Shown here: positions 56,759-64,000 of the stretch, piece after piece
Numbering within the stretch: position 1 is the stretch's first letter
Layout: each line of letters begins with the position of its first letter
Origin: Lysobacterales bacterium
Lineage (GTDB): Bacteria; Pseudomonadota; Gammaproteobacteria; Xanthomonadales; SZUA-38
Direction of reading: 5' to 3'
Assembly (NCBI GenBank): GCA_028285525.1
Contig: JANQOZ010000031.1
Coordinates: forward strand, 1-64,000
Length of the DNA: 64,000 nt
Made by a program: the position numbers and the translations under genes
Notes under the pieces: model-generated
What the model was told of the DNA's origin: nothing
The model's input: the letters and a program-made list of their open reading frames with translations, nothing else
Database searches by the model: none

Positions 56759-57289
56759 ATGAAAGGCAACAGACAAAGCGGATGGATCATTCTGCTGAGC
56801 TGCATGGCGCTGTGGTTTGCGCCGGCCTGGGCCGACTACCAGCTGGCGCCGGGCGACATGGTTCAGATCGCCGTCTACGGGGAGGACGACCTGTCGCCGC
56901 GCATCCGGGTCGACGAGGGTGGTCGGATCGCATACCCGTTTCTCGGCAATCTGAGCGTGGCCGGGCTGACCACCGAGCAGCTGAAGCAGAAGATCCACGA
57001 CGGGCTCAAGGGCGACTACCTCATCGACCCGAAGGTCTCTGTGAGCATCTCTGAATACCGTCCATTTTACGTTGGCGGCGCCGTGAACGCTCCCGGCAAC
57101 TTCAGCTTTGAACCGGGCATGACCGTACGCAAGGCGCTGTCGCTGGCCGGCGGAACCACCGATCGGGCGAGCCTCAAAAAGATTTTTGTCGTTCGCGACG
57201 GCGCCAGCGAATCGGACCGCAGCAAGGTCGGTCTGGACGACGCGCTCGGACCGGGTGATATCCTGACCGTGGAGGAGAGCTTCTTCTAG
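56759..57289 (+). CDS. Short Wza-like polysaccharide export protein
   Basis: The ATG at 56759 follows GAGAGG by eight bases. The 176-residue protein has a signal peptide ending AWA-DY. The polysaccharide export domain follows (YQLAPGDMVQIAVYGEDDLSPRIRVDEGGRIAYPFLGNLSVAGLTTEQL), then one SLBB-like domain (VGGAVNAPGNFSFEPGMTVRKALSLAGGTTDRA). It is less than half of Wza: no second SLBB and no C-terminal outer-membrane helix. It lacks a clear lipobox, although Cys21 lies in the hydrophobic segment. It is probably periplasmic and would depend on another protein, such as the EpsL-like barrel, to cross the outer membrane. Confidence 0.9.
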   Translation: MKGNRQSGWIILLSCMALWFAPAWADYQLAPGDMVQIAVYGEDDLSPRIRVDEGGRIAYPFLGNLSVAGLTTEQLKQKIHDGLKGDYLIDPKVSVSISEYRPFYVGGAVNAPGNFSFEPGMTVRKALSLAGGTTDRASLKKIFVVRDGASESDRSKVGLDDALGPGDILTVEESFF

Positions 57290-57326
57290 CGGCCCTGTTC
57301 CTGGCCGAAAGAAGCGGGTAGATGCA

Positions 57327-59528
57327 ATGCAGCAGCTCAATCTGCAGACCCAGGTAGTCGAAAACGCTGAAGCTGAGCGTCGCTTTGACCTGCGCCAGCT
57401 TTGGCGGGTTATCGATAAACACAAGTGGGCCGTCCTGGTGCTGACGGTGCTGGCGACCGCCGTCGCGGCGCTTTTCGTGAATCGTCAGATCCCGGTCTAT
57501 CGAGCCACCGCCACCCTGCTGATCGAGCGCAGTCCGGTGCAGTTTTCGCCGGTACAGGACGCCTACGCGGGCTACACCGACCACTGGCTGTACTACCAGA
57601 CGCAGTACGGCCTGATCAAACGGCGGGCGATCGGTGAGCGGGTCGTCGAAGATCTCGGCCTCGCGACTCCCGAAGCCAGTCAGGCGCCGGCTCCGGCCGA
57701 GGGCTTTTCCTGGCGTGATCTGCTGCCCGATGCGCTGCGCAGCCCGACACCGGACCCGCCGTCCCAGGCTGAGCGTGTCGATGGCCTTGTGAGCTGGATT
57801 GTCGGCGGAATTCAGGTCAGCCCAAGGCGCAACAGCCAGCTCGTCGACGTCAGCTTCTCCAGCACCAGTCCGCGTGAGGCGGCCGACGTCGCCAACGCGG
57901 TGGCCAACGCCTACATCGCTGACAACCTCGACGGCCGCGTCGAAATGAGCCGCGCGGCCACCGACTATCTGACCGAGCGTCTCGTTGAGCTGAAAGACGC
58001 GTGGGAACAATCCGAGCAGCAGGTGCAGGCCTTTCTCGATTCCCAGAGTCTTCTGAGTGTGCAGGGTGCAGACAGCATCGCCAATCAGGAGCTCACCCTC
58101 GCGACGGAAAAGCTGAGCGCTGCGCGCCAGCTGCGCCTCGACTCCCAGATTATCAAGGATCAGATCGACGCCGGTTTCGGAGATGACAGCGCACTGCTGA
58201 ACGATCCTCAGGTAGCGGCTGCCAACGACACCCTGCTGGCTGCGCGTCGTAAAGTCGATGAGCTTGGTCAGCGCTATGGGCCCAAACACCCGCGGATGAT
58301 CGAGGCTCAATCCGAGCTCAGTTCCGCCCAGTCGGTGCTCGACCGTCAGGCGCAGATCGCCCGGCAGGATGCGTCGCGGCGCTTCGACAACGCGCTGGCC
58401 GCAGAGCGGGCCGCCAACGCGGAGCTGGAGCTGGTCAAGGGTCGCCTGCGCAATATCGATCGGCAGGAGTTCCGGCTGCAGGCGCTCCAGCGCGAGGCGG
58501 ACAAGAACCGGGAGATCTACGAACAGTTTCTGACCCAGTACAAGTCGGCATCAGCGTCGGGTGATATCCAGACCGCCAACGCGCGGGTTGTCGAGCAGGC
58601 CCGGCCGCCAGGCTACCCCGTCTGGCCGAACAAGAAGCGGAGCCTTTCCATTGCGTTTATGCTCTCGCTGCTGGGCGCGATAGCGCTGGCCTTCCTGCTC
58701 GAACACCTGGACAACACGTTCAAGACCGCCGACGACCTTGAGCGTCGTACGGGCCTGGCGGTGCTCGGTGTGCTGCCGCGTCTGAAGACCGGGGGCAAAC
58801 AGGACCTGTCCCCGTTCAGTACCTTCTCCAACGATCGGCAGAGCCTGTTTTCCGAAGCGATACGTACCGTCCGTACGGGTGTGCTGCTGTCCGACCTGGA
58901 CGCGGACCAGCGCATCCTGCTGGTCACCTCATCAGTGCCGGGAGAGGGTAAGACGACCCTGTCGGTGAATCTGGCCCGAGCGATGGCGGAGATGAAATCG
59001 GTGCTGCTGATCGACGCCGACATGCGGCGGCCGATGGTCGCCACCGCCACCGAGCGCGACAACAGCAACTTCGGGCTGTCGCATTTCATCGCTGAGGAGG
59101 CGGACCTCAAAACCTGCATTCACCAGATGGACGCGGAGGGTGGTCAGCAGCTGTTTGTGATGCCCGCCGGCAACCCGCCGCCAAACCCGCTGGAGATGCT
59201 GTCGTCGCAGCGTTTTGCCGTCGCTCTGGATCGCCTCTCCGAGAGCTTCGACTACATCGTGATTGACTGTGCGCCGGCGCTGGCCGTGAGCGACGCCATG
59301 GTCCTTTCCAAGCTCGCTACCTCGGTTGTTTATGTGGTCAGGGCCGACTCAACCCCGGTTCAGGCGGTGCAAACCGGCGTCAAGCGTCTGGGTCGGGTCA
59401 ACGCGCACCTGATCGGTGCGGTGTTGAACTCCGTTGAGCTGCGCAGCCAGCGCTACTACGGCAAGTACGGCGCATACGGCATGGACTATTACGCCGCCTA
59501 CGGCAAGAGGTCATCGAGCGACACGTGA
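57327..59528 (+). CDS. Wzc-like chain-length determinant with tyrosine autokinase
   Basis: The 733-residue protein has a first membrane helix (about 34-51), a long periplasmic Wzz and coiled-coil part (52-435), and a second helix (440-458). The cytoplasmic BY-kinase has Walker A SSVPGEGKTT (535-544), Walker A' LLIDADMRRP (560-569) and Walker B YIVIDCAP (643-650). The Tyr cluster YYGKYGAYGMDYYAAYG (710-726) is the usual autophosphorylation site. It controls polymer length and export through phosphorylation and pairs with the preceding Wza-like protein. Confidence 0.95.
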   Translation: MQQLNLQTQVVENAEAERRFDLRQLWRVIDKHKWAVLVLTVLATAVAALFVNRQIPVYRATATLLIERSPVQFSPVQDAYAGYTDHWLYYQTQYGLIKRRAIGERVVEDLGLATPEASQAPAPAEGFSWRDLLPDALRSPTPDPPSQAERVDGLVSWIVGGIQVSPRRNSQLVDVSFSSTSPREAADVANAVANAYIADNLDGRVEMSRAATDYLTERLVELKDAWEQSEQQVQAFLDSQSLLSVQGADSIANQELTLATEKLSAARQLRLDSQIIKDQIDAGFGDDSALLNDPQVAAANDTLLAARRKVDELGQRYGPKHPRMIEAQSELSSAQSVLDRQAQIARQDASRRFDNALAAERAANAELELVKGRLRNIDRQEFRLQALQREADKNREIYEQFLTQYKSASASGDIQTANARVVEQARPPGYPVWPNKKRSLSIAFMLSLLGAIALAFLLEHLDNTFKTADDLERRTGLAVLGVLPRLKTGGKQDLSPFSTFSNDRQSLFSEAIRTVRTGVLLSDLDADQRILLVTSSVPGEGKTTLSVNLARAMAEMKSVLLIDADMRRPMVATATERDNSNFGLSHFIAEEADLKTCIHQMDAEGGQQLFVMPAGNPPPNPLEMLSSQRFAVALDRLSESFDYIVIDCAPALAVSDAMVLSKLATSVVYVVRADSTPVQAVQTGVKRLGRVNAHLIGAVLNSVELRSQRYYGKYGAYGMDYYAAYGKRSSSDT

Positions 59529-60166
59529 TCCCGCGTCTAGCCGGGGCCGCTCTGCCGGGTTTACTGCTGGTCGTCAGCCTCACGCTGTGTATCCAGCAGG
59601 CCAGCCTGTCGCTCGCGTCGCGCGCTTACGAACGCTGGGTGGAAAACCCCGCGCGAGTATCGCCGCAGCAGGTCAAGGCACCGTTGACCGTCGCGCTCTT
59701 CCTGCCCGATCCGGCCGCGCACTGGCTTGACGGCCGCTGGAAAATGGCGCAAATCCCGACCGACGCCTCGGCCCTGGCAGCGTTCGACCGGGTCTCCCAA
59801 GCACGGCCCTATGATTTCCAACCGGCAGTGGGACGCGCCAGCTGGTGGGCCATGAACGAGCCCGCCAACGCAGAGTTTTCGGCAGCAATCGCGGAAGCCA
59901 TAGCTCTGGGTCCGAACGAAACGCGTGTCTTTGCCGCAATATTTCCCCTCGCGCGTCTTCACTGGCATTATCTGTCTCCCGATCAGCAACAGCAGCTTGA
60001 AGCACTGCTGGTGAGCACGGCGGTCCGTGAGCCCGCCTTGGCGATCGAATTGGCTCGAGACTATGGTTTTGCTGGCCCCGCCTGCCGGCTGACGGCGGAT
60101 AACGCCCTGGCGGTCGGGCACTGCCAGCGTCTCGGCATCATTGACAGGGAAGAGGGAAGTCCATGA
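59525..60166 (+). CDS. EPS-locus protein of unknown function with one N-terminal membrane helix
   Basis: The 213-residue protein starts at GTG, overlapping the Wzc-like stop by four bases. One hydrophobic helix (about 6-26) is followed by a periplasmic-looking region with helical-repeat features (NAEFSAAIAEAIALGPNETRVFAAIFPL, QQQQLEALLVSTAVREPALAIELARDYG). TPR-like helices are possible. Two late Cys (PACRL, GHCQRL) may pair. I do not recognise the family with certainty; position after wzc suggests a role in EPS chain control. Confidence 0.7.
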   Translation: MIPRLAGAALPGLLLVVSLTLCIQQASLSLASRAYERWVENPARVSPQQVKAPLTVALFLPDPAAHWLDGRWKMAQIPTDASALAAFDRVSQARPYDFQPAVGRASWWAMNEPANAEFSAAIAEAIALGPNETRVFAAIFPLARLHWHYLSPDQQQQLEALLVSTAVREPALAIELARDYGFAGPACRLTADNALAVGHCQRLGIIDREEGSP

Positions 60167-60552
60167 GTGAGGTATCGATACCGGTCTCCTACGGTGAGCT
60201 GCTCGACAAGATCACCATTCTGGAAATCAAGGCTGAGCGAATCAAAGATGCCGCCAAGCTGGAGAACGTGCGTCACGAGCTCGAGCTTCTGTCGGAGGTC
60301 TGGGATACGCACGTCAATGATGCGAACAAGGTCGACGAGGCCCGGGAGCAGCTCAAGGCTGTCAACCTCACTCTCTGGGAGATCGAAGACAAGATTCGTC
60401 TCAAGGAAGCCGCCAACACCTTTGATGATCGCTTTGTCGAGCTGGCGAGGGCGGTTTACGTGACGAACGATCGTCGCGCCGCGATCAAAAAGGACATCAA
60501 TCTCGCGCTGGGTTCCGCGCTGATCGAAGAGAAATCTTACGAGCCCTACTGA
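60163..60552 (+). CDS. DUF6165 family protein
   Basis: This 129-residue soluble protein is mostly helical and highly charged: IPVSYGELLDKITILEIKAERIKDAAKLENVRHELELL, then LWEIEDKIRLKEAANTFDDRFVELARAVYVTNDRRAAIKKDIN. The pattern YGELLDKITIL...KSERI is typical of DUF6165, found beside glycosyltransferases and LPS core genes. Function unknown. The start overlaps the previous stop by four bases, and the end overlaps the convergent GT9 gene by seven bases. Confidence 0.8.
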   Translation: MSEVSIPVSYGELLDKITILEIKAERIKDAAKLENVRHELELLSEVWDTHVNDANKVDEAREQLKAVNLTLWEIEDKIRLKEAANTFDDRFVELARAVYVTNDRRAAIKKDINLALGSALIEEKSYEPY

Positions 60553-61586
60553 GCCGACGCCTGCGCCGCAAACGCGTCGAGGCGTTCGGTGACCTGATCC
60601 AGCTCGATCAGGTCCATCACCCCCGGTCTCTCAATTTTCTGTCCCCACCGCAGCTCCTTTGCCGGCCTGCCGAGGTACTTTCGTGCCGCTGCGTCGTACT
60701 GATCCACGCACCACTTCAGCGAGCTGTAGGGCCCGCTGCGTCGCGGGTTGCTGGCAGCATGCAGCCCCAGCACCGGCGTGCCGACCGCGTTGGCGATATG
60801 CATCGGGCCTGTATCGGGCGCCAGGAGCAGCTGGGACAGCTTCAATAGACCCGCGAGCTGCTTGAGGGTGTCTTTACCCGTCAGGTTGAGCGCCGGCTGT
60901 TTCATCCGTGCCGCAATATCGGCGTTGAAGGACCGCTCGAACTCCGACGGCCCGCCGGCGAGAATCACCTGCATGCCGCAGCGTTCAGCCGCGTGGTCGG
61001 CCGCCGCCGCATAGCGTTCGGGCCGCCAGTTGCGCAGAGCGTGAGAGGAAACGGGGCAAAGCGTCAGCGTCGGTCGGGTTTCGTCGACATACTCCCTGGC
61101 AAACGCGAGATCCTCGTCGGAGATGGGTAGCTCCCAACGCGGTGTTTCCGGTTGCGCAATGCCTGCCGGTTCGAGAAATGACAGCAGCGCGTCCTGCACG
61201 TGCTGGCCCGAAACCGCCTCGATGCGTTGGTTGACGAAAAAGCCATGGCCGTCGCGCGCGCGCTCCCGGTCAAAGCCGACCCGACGGCGAGCCTTGATCA
61301 TCAGGGAGGCGAGGTTGGCCCGCAGCGCCACCTGCTGATGCAGCAGAAGATCGAACGACTCGCCGCCAAGCTCCCGCTTGAGGCGACGAAAGCCGGTCAG
61401 GCCGGCACCCTTATCGAAGGTGACCAGCCGCACGCCGTGTAATCCTTCCATCAGGCGCCGTTCGAGGCCGCCGATTACCCAGGTCAGCTCGGTGTCGGGC
61501 TCGGCTTGCTGTATCGCGCGCACCACGGCGAGGGCGTGGACCGCATCACCGATCGCCGAGATCCGCAGCAGGCAGACGCGCCTCAT
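60546..61586 (-). CDS. Glycosyltransferase family 9 (LPS heptosyltransferase type)
   Basis: The 346-residue protein begins VCLLRISAIGDAVHALAVVRAIQQ, and has LLLAPDTGPMHIANAVGTPVLGLHAASNPRRSGPY, the GT9 ADP-heptose donor site. It adds heptose, or a related sugar, to the lipid A-Kdo core. It lies back to back with kdkA across 50 bases, which marks the end of the EPS operon and the start of core genes. Whether it is WaaC, WaaF or another member is open. Confidence 0.92.
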   Translation of the reverse strand: MRRVCLLRISAIGDAVHALAVVRAIQQAEPDTELTWVIGGLERRLMEGLHGVRLVTFDKGAGLTGFRRLKRELGGESFDLLLHQQVALRANLASLMIKARRRVGFDRERARDGHGFFVNQRIEAVSGQHVQDALLSFLEPAGIAQPETPRWELPISDEDLAFAREYVDETRPTLTLCPVSSHALRNWRPERYAAAADHAAERCGMQVILAGGPSEFERSFNADIAARMKQPALNLTGKDTLKQLAGLLKLSQLLLAPDTGPMHIANAVGTPVLGLHAASNPRRSGPYSSLKWCVDQYDAAARKYLGRPAKELRWGQKIERPGVMDLIELDQVTERLDAFAAQASAQ

Positions 61587-61636
61587 AGTTGGTGTGACAC
61601 GATCTTGACGAGCATAATGAACCGGTGGAGCAGGGA

Positions 61637-62437
61637 ATGATATCTCGAAAGGGCTCGACGGTAATCTTAACCAACCCGGCGCTGAGCGAGAATGCCGCCG
61701 GCGACGAGTGGTTTGACCCGACCTACTGGTCCAGCCGGCAGCAGCTCAGCGGCAGTGCCAGCGGTCGAGGTGCGGTCGCCTTTTTTGAGCACAACAACGA
61801 ACGCTGGGCGCTACGGCACTACCAGCGGGGCGGGCTTGTGGGCCGCTTTAATCGCGATCGGTATCTGTTTACCGGTCACTCGCGGGTGCGAGCGGTTCGT
61901 GAGTTCGAGCTGCTGCGAAAACTGATCGATATCGGTCTGCCGACCGCCGCGCCGCTGGCGGCGCGCTATCGCCGAAGCGGCGCCTGGTATCGCGCTGATT
62001 TGATTACCCGTTTTGTTCCCCATCGATGGACGCTCGCCCAGTATCTCCAGCAGGTCCTCGCCGAGTCGGATGCTGATACCGCCAAGACCCGCGAAGCGCT
62101 CAAGGAAGTCTTGTCCCGCGTGGGCGCGACCGTCGGCCGCTTTCAGGCAGCGGGCGTTTGCCATGCGGATCTTAACTGCCACAATGTGCTGCTGGCTGAC
62201 GGCGGAACCCACATCATTGACCTGGATCGCGGCACGCTCCAAACCCCCGGTCCCTGGCAGCAGCGAACGGTGGCTCGGCTCAAGCGTTCGGCGCTGAAGG
62301 TTTCGCCCCCCGAATCGCATGCGCTGCTGCTCGACTGCTGGCCGGCCCTCGAGTCGGCAGAAAGCGTGGGACAGGAATCCACCGCCGGCAGCGGCGCGGC
62401 GAGGGCCGTTACGGCCCGCAGCGCCCCAGGTCGTTGA
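61637..62437 (+). CDS. kdkA: 3-deoxy-D-manno-octulosonic acid kinase
   Basis: The ATG at 61637 has GGAG six to seven bases upstream; a GTG at 61625 is less likely. The 266-residue protein has RGAVAFFEHNNERWALRHYQRGGLVGRFNRDRYLF at the N terminus, the KdkA/RfaP-type nucleotide site. Catalytic HADLNCHNVLL and DLDRGTL (Asp residues of the kinase fold) follow. It phosphorylates Kdo on lipid A, replacing the second Kdo in organisms with mono-Kdo lipid A, such as Haemophilus. The last 29 bases overlap the convergent DUF547 gene. Confidence 0.92.
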   Translation: MISRKGSTVILTNPALSENAAGDEWFDPTYWSSRQQLSGSASGRGAVAFFEHNNERWALRHYQRGGLVGRFNRDRYLFTGHSRVRAVREFELLRKLIDIGLPTAAPLAARYRRSGAWYRADLITRFVPHRWTLAQYLQQVLAESDADTAKTREALKEVLSRVGATVGRFQAAGVCHADLNCHNVLLADGGTHIIDLDRGTLQTPGPWQQRTVARLKRSALKVSPPESHALLLDCWPALESAESVGQESTAGSGAARAVTARSAPGR

Positions 62438-63221
62438 GCTGCCAGTCGTAGTCGGTGAATTTCACCTTTAGAGCCGCTGAGGCTCCCCCCGACGGCAAAC
62501 CCAGCGCGTCTGAAAAGGTTGCGAGATAAGCCTCGAGACTGCCTGCGGCGTCGGCAAAGTCTTCTTCGTACCACTTGAAGATCGGTGATACCCAGACTCG
62601 ACCCTCGTCCGCGTCGTAGTAGTTGCGGCTGCGATCGGCCAGAAACCCACCCATCGCGGCGGCCAGCTGCCGGTCGAGCTCACCCGGTGAAAACGGCTCT
62701 GCCAGCAGCGCCGGACAGCCGCAGGAAGCACAGTTCACCGCGGCGTGAATTCTCGGCTCGGCGAAGGTGCCGCGAATCATTTCGTGCTCCAGCTCATCCA
62801 GCGATCGCTCGGCGCCCAGCAAAACAAAAAATTCCTGCTTCCAGGGTGACCGAAACAGCGACCCCAGGTCTTTGATTGACTCAAGATCCGGGTAGCGCGT
62901 CAAAATCAGCTCCAGCGTAAAAGCGTTGTAGGCGTTGATCAGAAACGCCAGCTGCCCTGATCTGGACCAGCCGTCAAAGGTCTCCTGGGAAACGCCGCTC
63001 ATGGCCTCGAGAACCGCCTTGAGTTCCTGCCGGTGGTCGGCGAGCCAGGCGTAATCCACCTCGCTGGCGGTTCCTTCCGGATTGAACTTCACCGCGGTTG
63101 TGAGCAAGGCCGCGTATCCGTCAAAACCTGGATGCCTCATCGCTTCTTCAGCGCTAGCTGAACATGCCAACCAGCTGAGAATCAGCGAGGCGGCCAGGGC
63201 AAAAGACTTTCCTTTCTTCAT
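62409..63221 (-). CDS. DUF547 domain protein, exported
   Basis: The ATG at 63221 is chosen because it begins a signal peptide (MKKGKSFALAASLILSWLACSASA) and follows GGTGGAG; a longer frame reaches 63266. The 270-residue protein has FLINAYNAFTLELILTRYPDLESIKDLG and HAAVNCASCGCPALLAEPFSPGELDRQL, the two conserved blocks of DUF547 with paired cysteines. Function unknown, probably periplasmic. It overlaps the flavin reductase gene by four bases. Confidence 0.88.
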   Translation of the reverse strand: MKKGKSFALAASLILSWLACSASAEEAMRHPGFDGYAALLTTAVKFNPEGTASEVDYAWLADHRQELKAVLEAMSGVSQETFDGWSRSGQLAFLINAYNAFTLELILTRYPDLESIKDLGSLFRSPWKQEFFVLLGAERSLDELEHEMIRGTFAEPRIHAAVNCASCGCPALLAEPFSPGELDRQLAAAMGGFLADRSRNYYDADEGRVWVSPIFKWYEEDFADAAGSLEAYLATFSDALGLPSGGASAALKVKFTDYDWQLNDLGRCGP

Positions 63222-64000
63222 GATCGGCTCCACCGATGAAATTTTTCCAGCCAGGGCATCAGCCACTCGGGTTTGTTCGCGTCCTGCCAGCGTCCTGCCG
63301 CAAACTTGGTCGCTTCGCTGAAGGTCGGGTAGGGGTGCACGGTTCCCATGATCTTTTTCAGCCCCAGCCCGTGGCGCATGGCCAGCGTGAACTCAGCGAG
63401 CAGCTCACCGCCGTGGTGTCCGACCACCGTGGCACCCAGGATCTTGTCGCTGTTGCCGGCGGTAATCACCTTGACGAAACCATGGGCCGCCTCGTCCGCC
63501 AGCGCCCGGTCGAGACCTTCGAGCGAATAACGAATCACCTGGTGGTCGATGCCCCGTTCGTTCGCTTCAGTTTCGTTCAGGCCAACACGCGCCAGCTCGG
63601 GCTCGGTGAAGGTGACCCAGGGCAGCACGCTGTAGTCCACCCGAAACTTCCGGAATTTGCCGAACAATGCGTTGACCGCGCAGTACCACGCCTCGTGGGA
63701 GGCTGAGTGCGTGAACTGGTAGGGCCCAATGACGTCGCCGCAGGCGTAGATGTTGGGATAGCGGGTCTGCAGATGATCGTTGACTGAGATCGTTCCGTTG
63801 GGTTCGGTCTCGATGCCCATTTCCTCCAGCCCCAGATTTTGGGTGTTGGCCTTGCGCCCGACGGCCACCAGCAACCGGTCAAAGGGCAGGGAGACCTCGC
63901 CGTCCGGCCCATCGCAGATCAGCGCCTGGCCGTCTTCAACCCGCACTGCGGTGTGCTTGAGCCGCAGACTCACCCCGTTATCCACCAGGGTCTGCTGAAC
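63218..64000 (-). CDS. C-terminal part of a pyridine nucleotide-disulfide oxidoreductase (mercuric-reductase-like)
   Basis: The frame runs off the right edge, so the FAD-binding N terminus and redox disulfide are not visible. The seen 260 residues include RLLVAVGRKANTQNLGLEEMG and YPNIYACGDVIGPYQFTHSASHEAWYCAVNALFGKFRKFRVDYSVLPWVTFTEPELARVG. The dimerisation domain ends with TVHPYPTFSEATKFAAGRWQ. The YPTFSE form differs from HAHPTxxE of lipoamide dehydrogenase. Members often pair with DUF547 and TVP38-like genes; the substrate is unclear. Confidence 0.88.
   Translation of the reverse strand, partial: VQQTLVDNGVSLRLKHTAVRVEDGQALICDGPDGEVSLPFDRLLVAVGRKANTQNLGLEEMGIETEPNGTISVNDHLQTRYPNIYACGDVIGPYQFTHSASHEAWYCAVNALFGKFRKFRVDYSVLPWVTFTEPELARVGLNETEANERGIDHQVIRYSLEGLDRALADEAAHGFVKVITAGNSDKILGATVVGHHGGELLAEFTLAMRHGLGLKKIMGTVHPYPTFSEATKFAAGRWQDANKPEWLMPWLEKFHRWSRS

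Overview
The window looks like the chromosome of a GC-rich gammaproteobacterium. The evidence is a Kdo kinase (kdkA), lpxH, an RfaH-type antiterminator with an ops site, the ppi-lpxH pair, the roxA-purB pair, and an IPTL-CTERM envelope-sorting protein. Members of Xanthomonadales/Chromatiales-like lineages combine such traits, but the exact family is inference. No rRNA, tRNA, CRISPR array, transposase or phage genes were seen.

Layout. (1) 1-2619: end of a membrane protein, then a minus-strand GT2 / DUF2304 / GT4 glycosyltransferase set. (2) 2847-5475: three secreted proteins in tandem: a protein ending in a type I dockerin-like repeat pair, a cohesin-like single-domain protein, and an IPTL-CTERM surface protein. 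(3) 5626-21281: housekeeping genes (lpxH, cyclophilin, gyrA, peroxiredoxin, pilH-like regulator, acuI, and lpdA-sucB-sucA, which is sucA-sucB-lpd in transcription order, then GNAT, roxA, purB). (4) 21389-23882: a YtrA-type GntR regulator with its ABC transporter and a palindromic operator in front. (5) 24787-29465: a complete minus-strand lasso-peptide cluster. It holds a 51-codon precursor gene (26413-26568) between the cyclase and the kinase gene, too short for ordinary gene calling. The predicted core is GPTPGVGESGNPGTLRP, with a Gly1-Glu8 ring. (6) 29523-32852: nucleotide-sugar genes (ugd, uxs, galE). (7) 33082-60552: rfaH, a MITE-like element, an exact ops site (33805-33817), then a very long plus-strand exopolysaccharide operon. 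It encodes an EPS-type MarR regulator, asnB, many glycosyltransferases, an ABC exporter, a polymerase, an acyltransferase, a WecA-like initiating transferase, a ligase/polymerase, an outer-membrane barrel, a short Wza-like protein and a Wzc-like kinase. One glycosyltransferase lies in it on the opposite strand. (8) 60546-64000: LPS core genes (GT9, kdkA), a DUF547 protein and a truncated flavin reductase.

How it works together. Ugd, Uxs and GalE should supply UDP-glucuronate, UDP-xylose and UDP-galactose to the EPS glycosyltransferases. The WecA-like protein would start the repeat on undecaprenyl phosphate. The ABC exporter may flip it, since no Wzx is visible; the Wzy-like protein polymerises, and Wzc/Wza-like/EpsL-like proteins control length and export. 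RfaH loaded at ops would let polymerase traverse the long operon. In the lasso cluster, the PqqD-like B1 protein binds the leader, B2 cuts it, the AsnB-like cyclase closes the ring, and the HprK-like kinase and nucleotidyltransferase are candidate tailoring enzymes.

The most novel items are the lasso peptide with its tailoring set, the dockerin/cohesin-like pair beside an IPTL-CTERM protein, and the rfaH-MITE-ops arrangement. Translations and motif positions were read directly; family names rest on recognised sequence patterns, not on searches.
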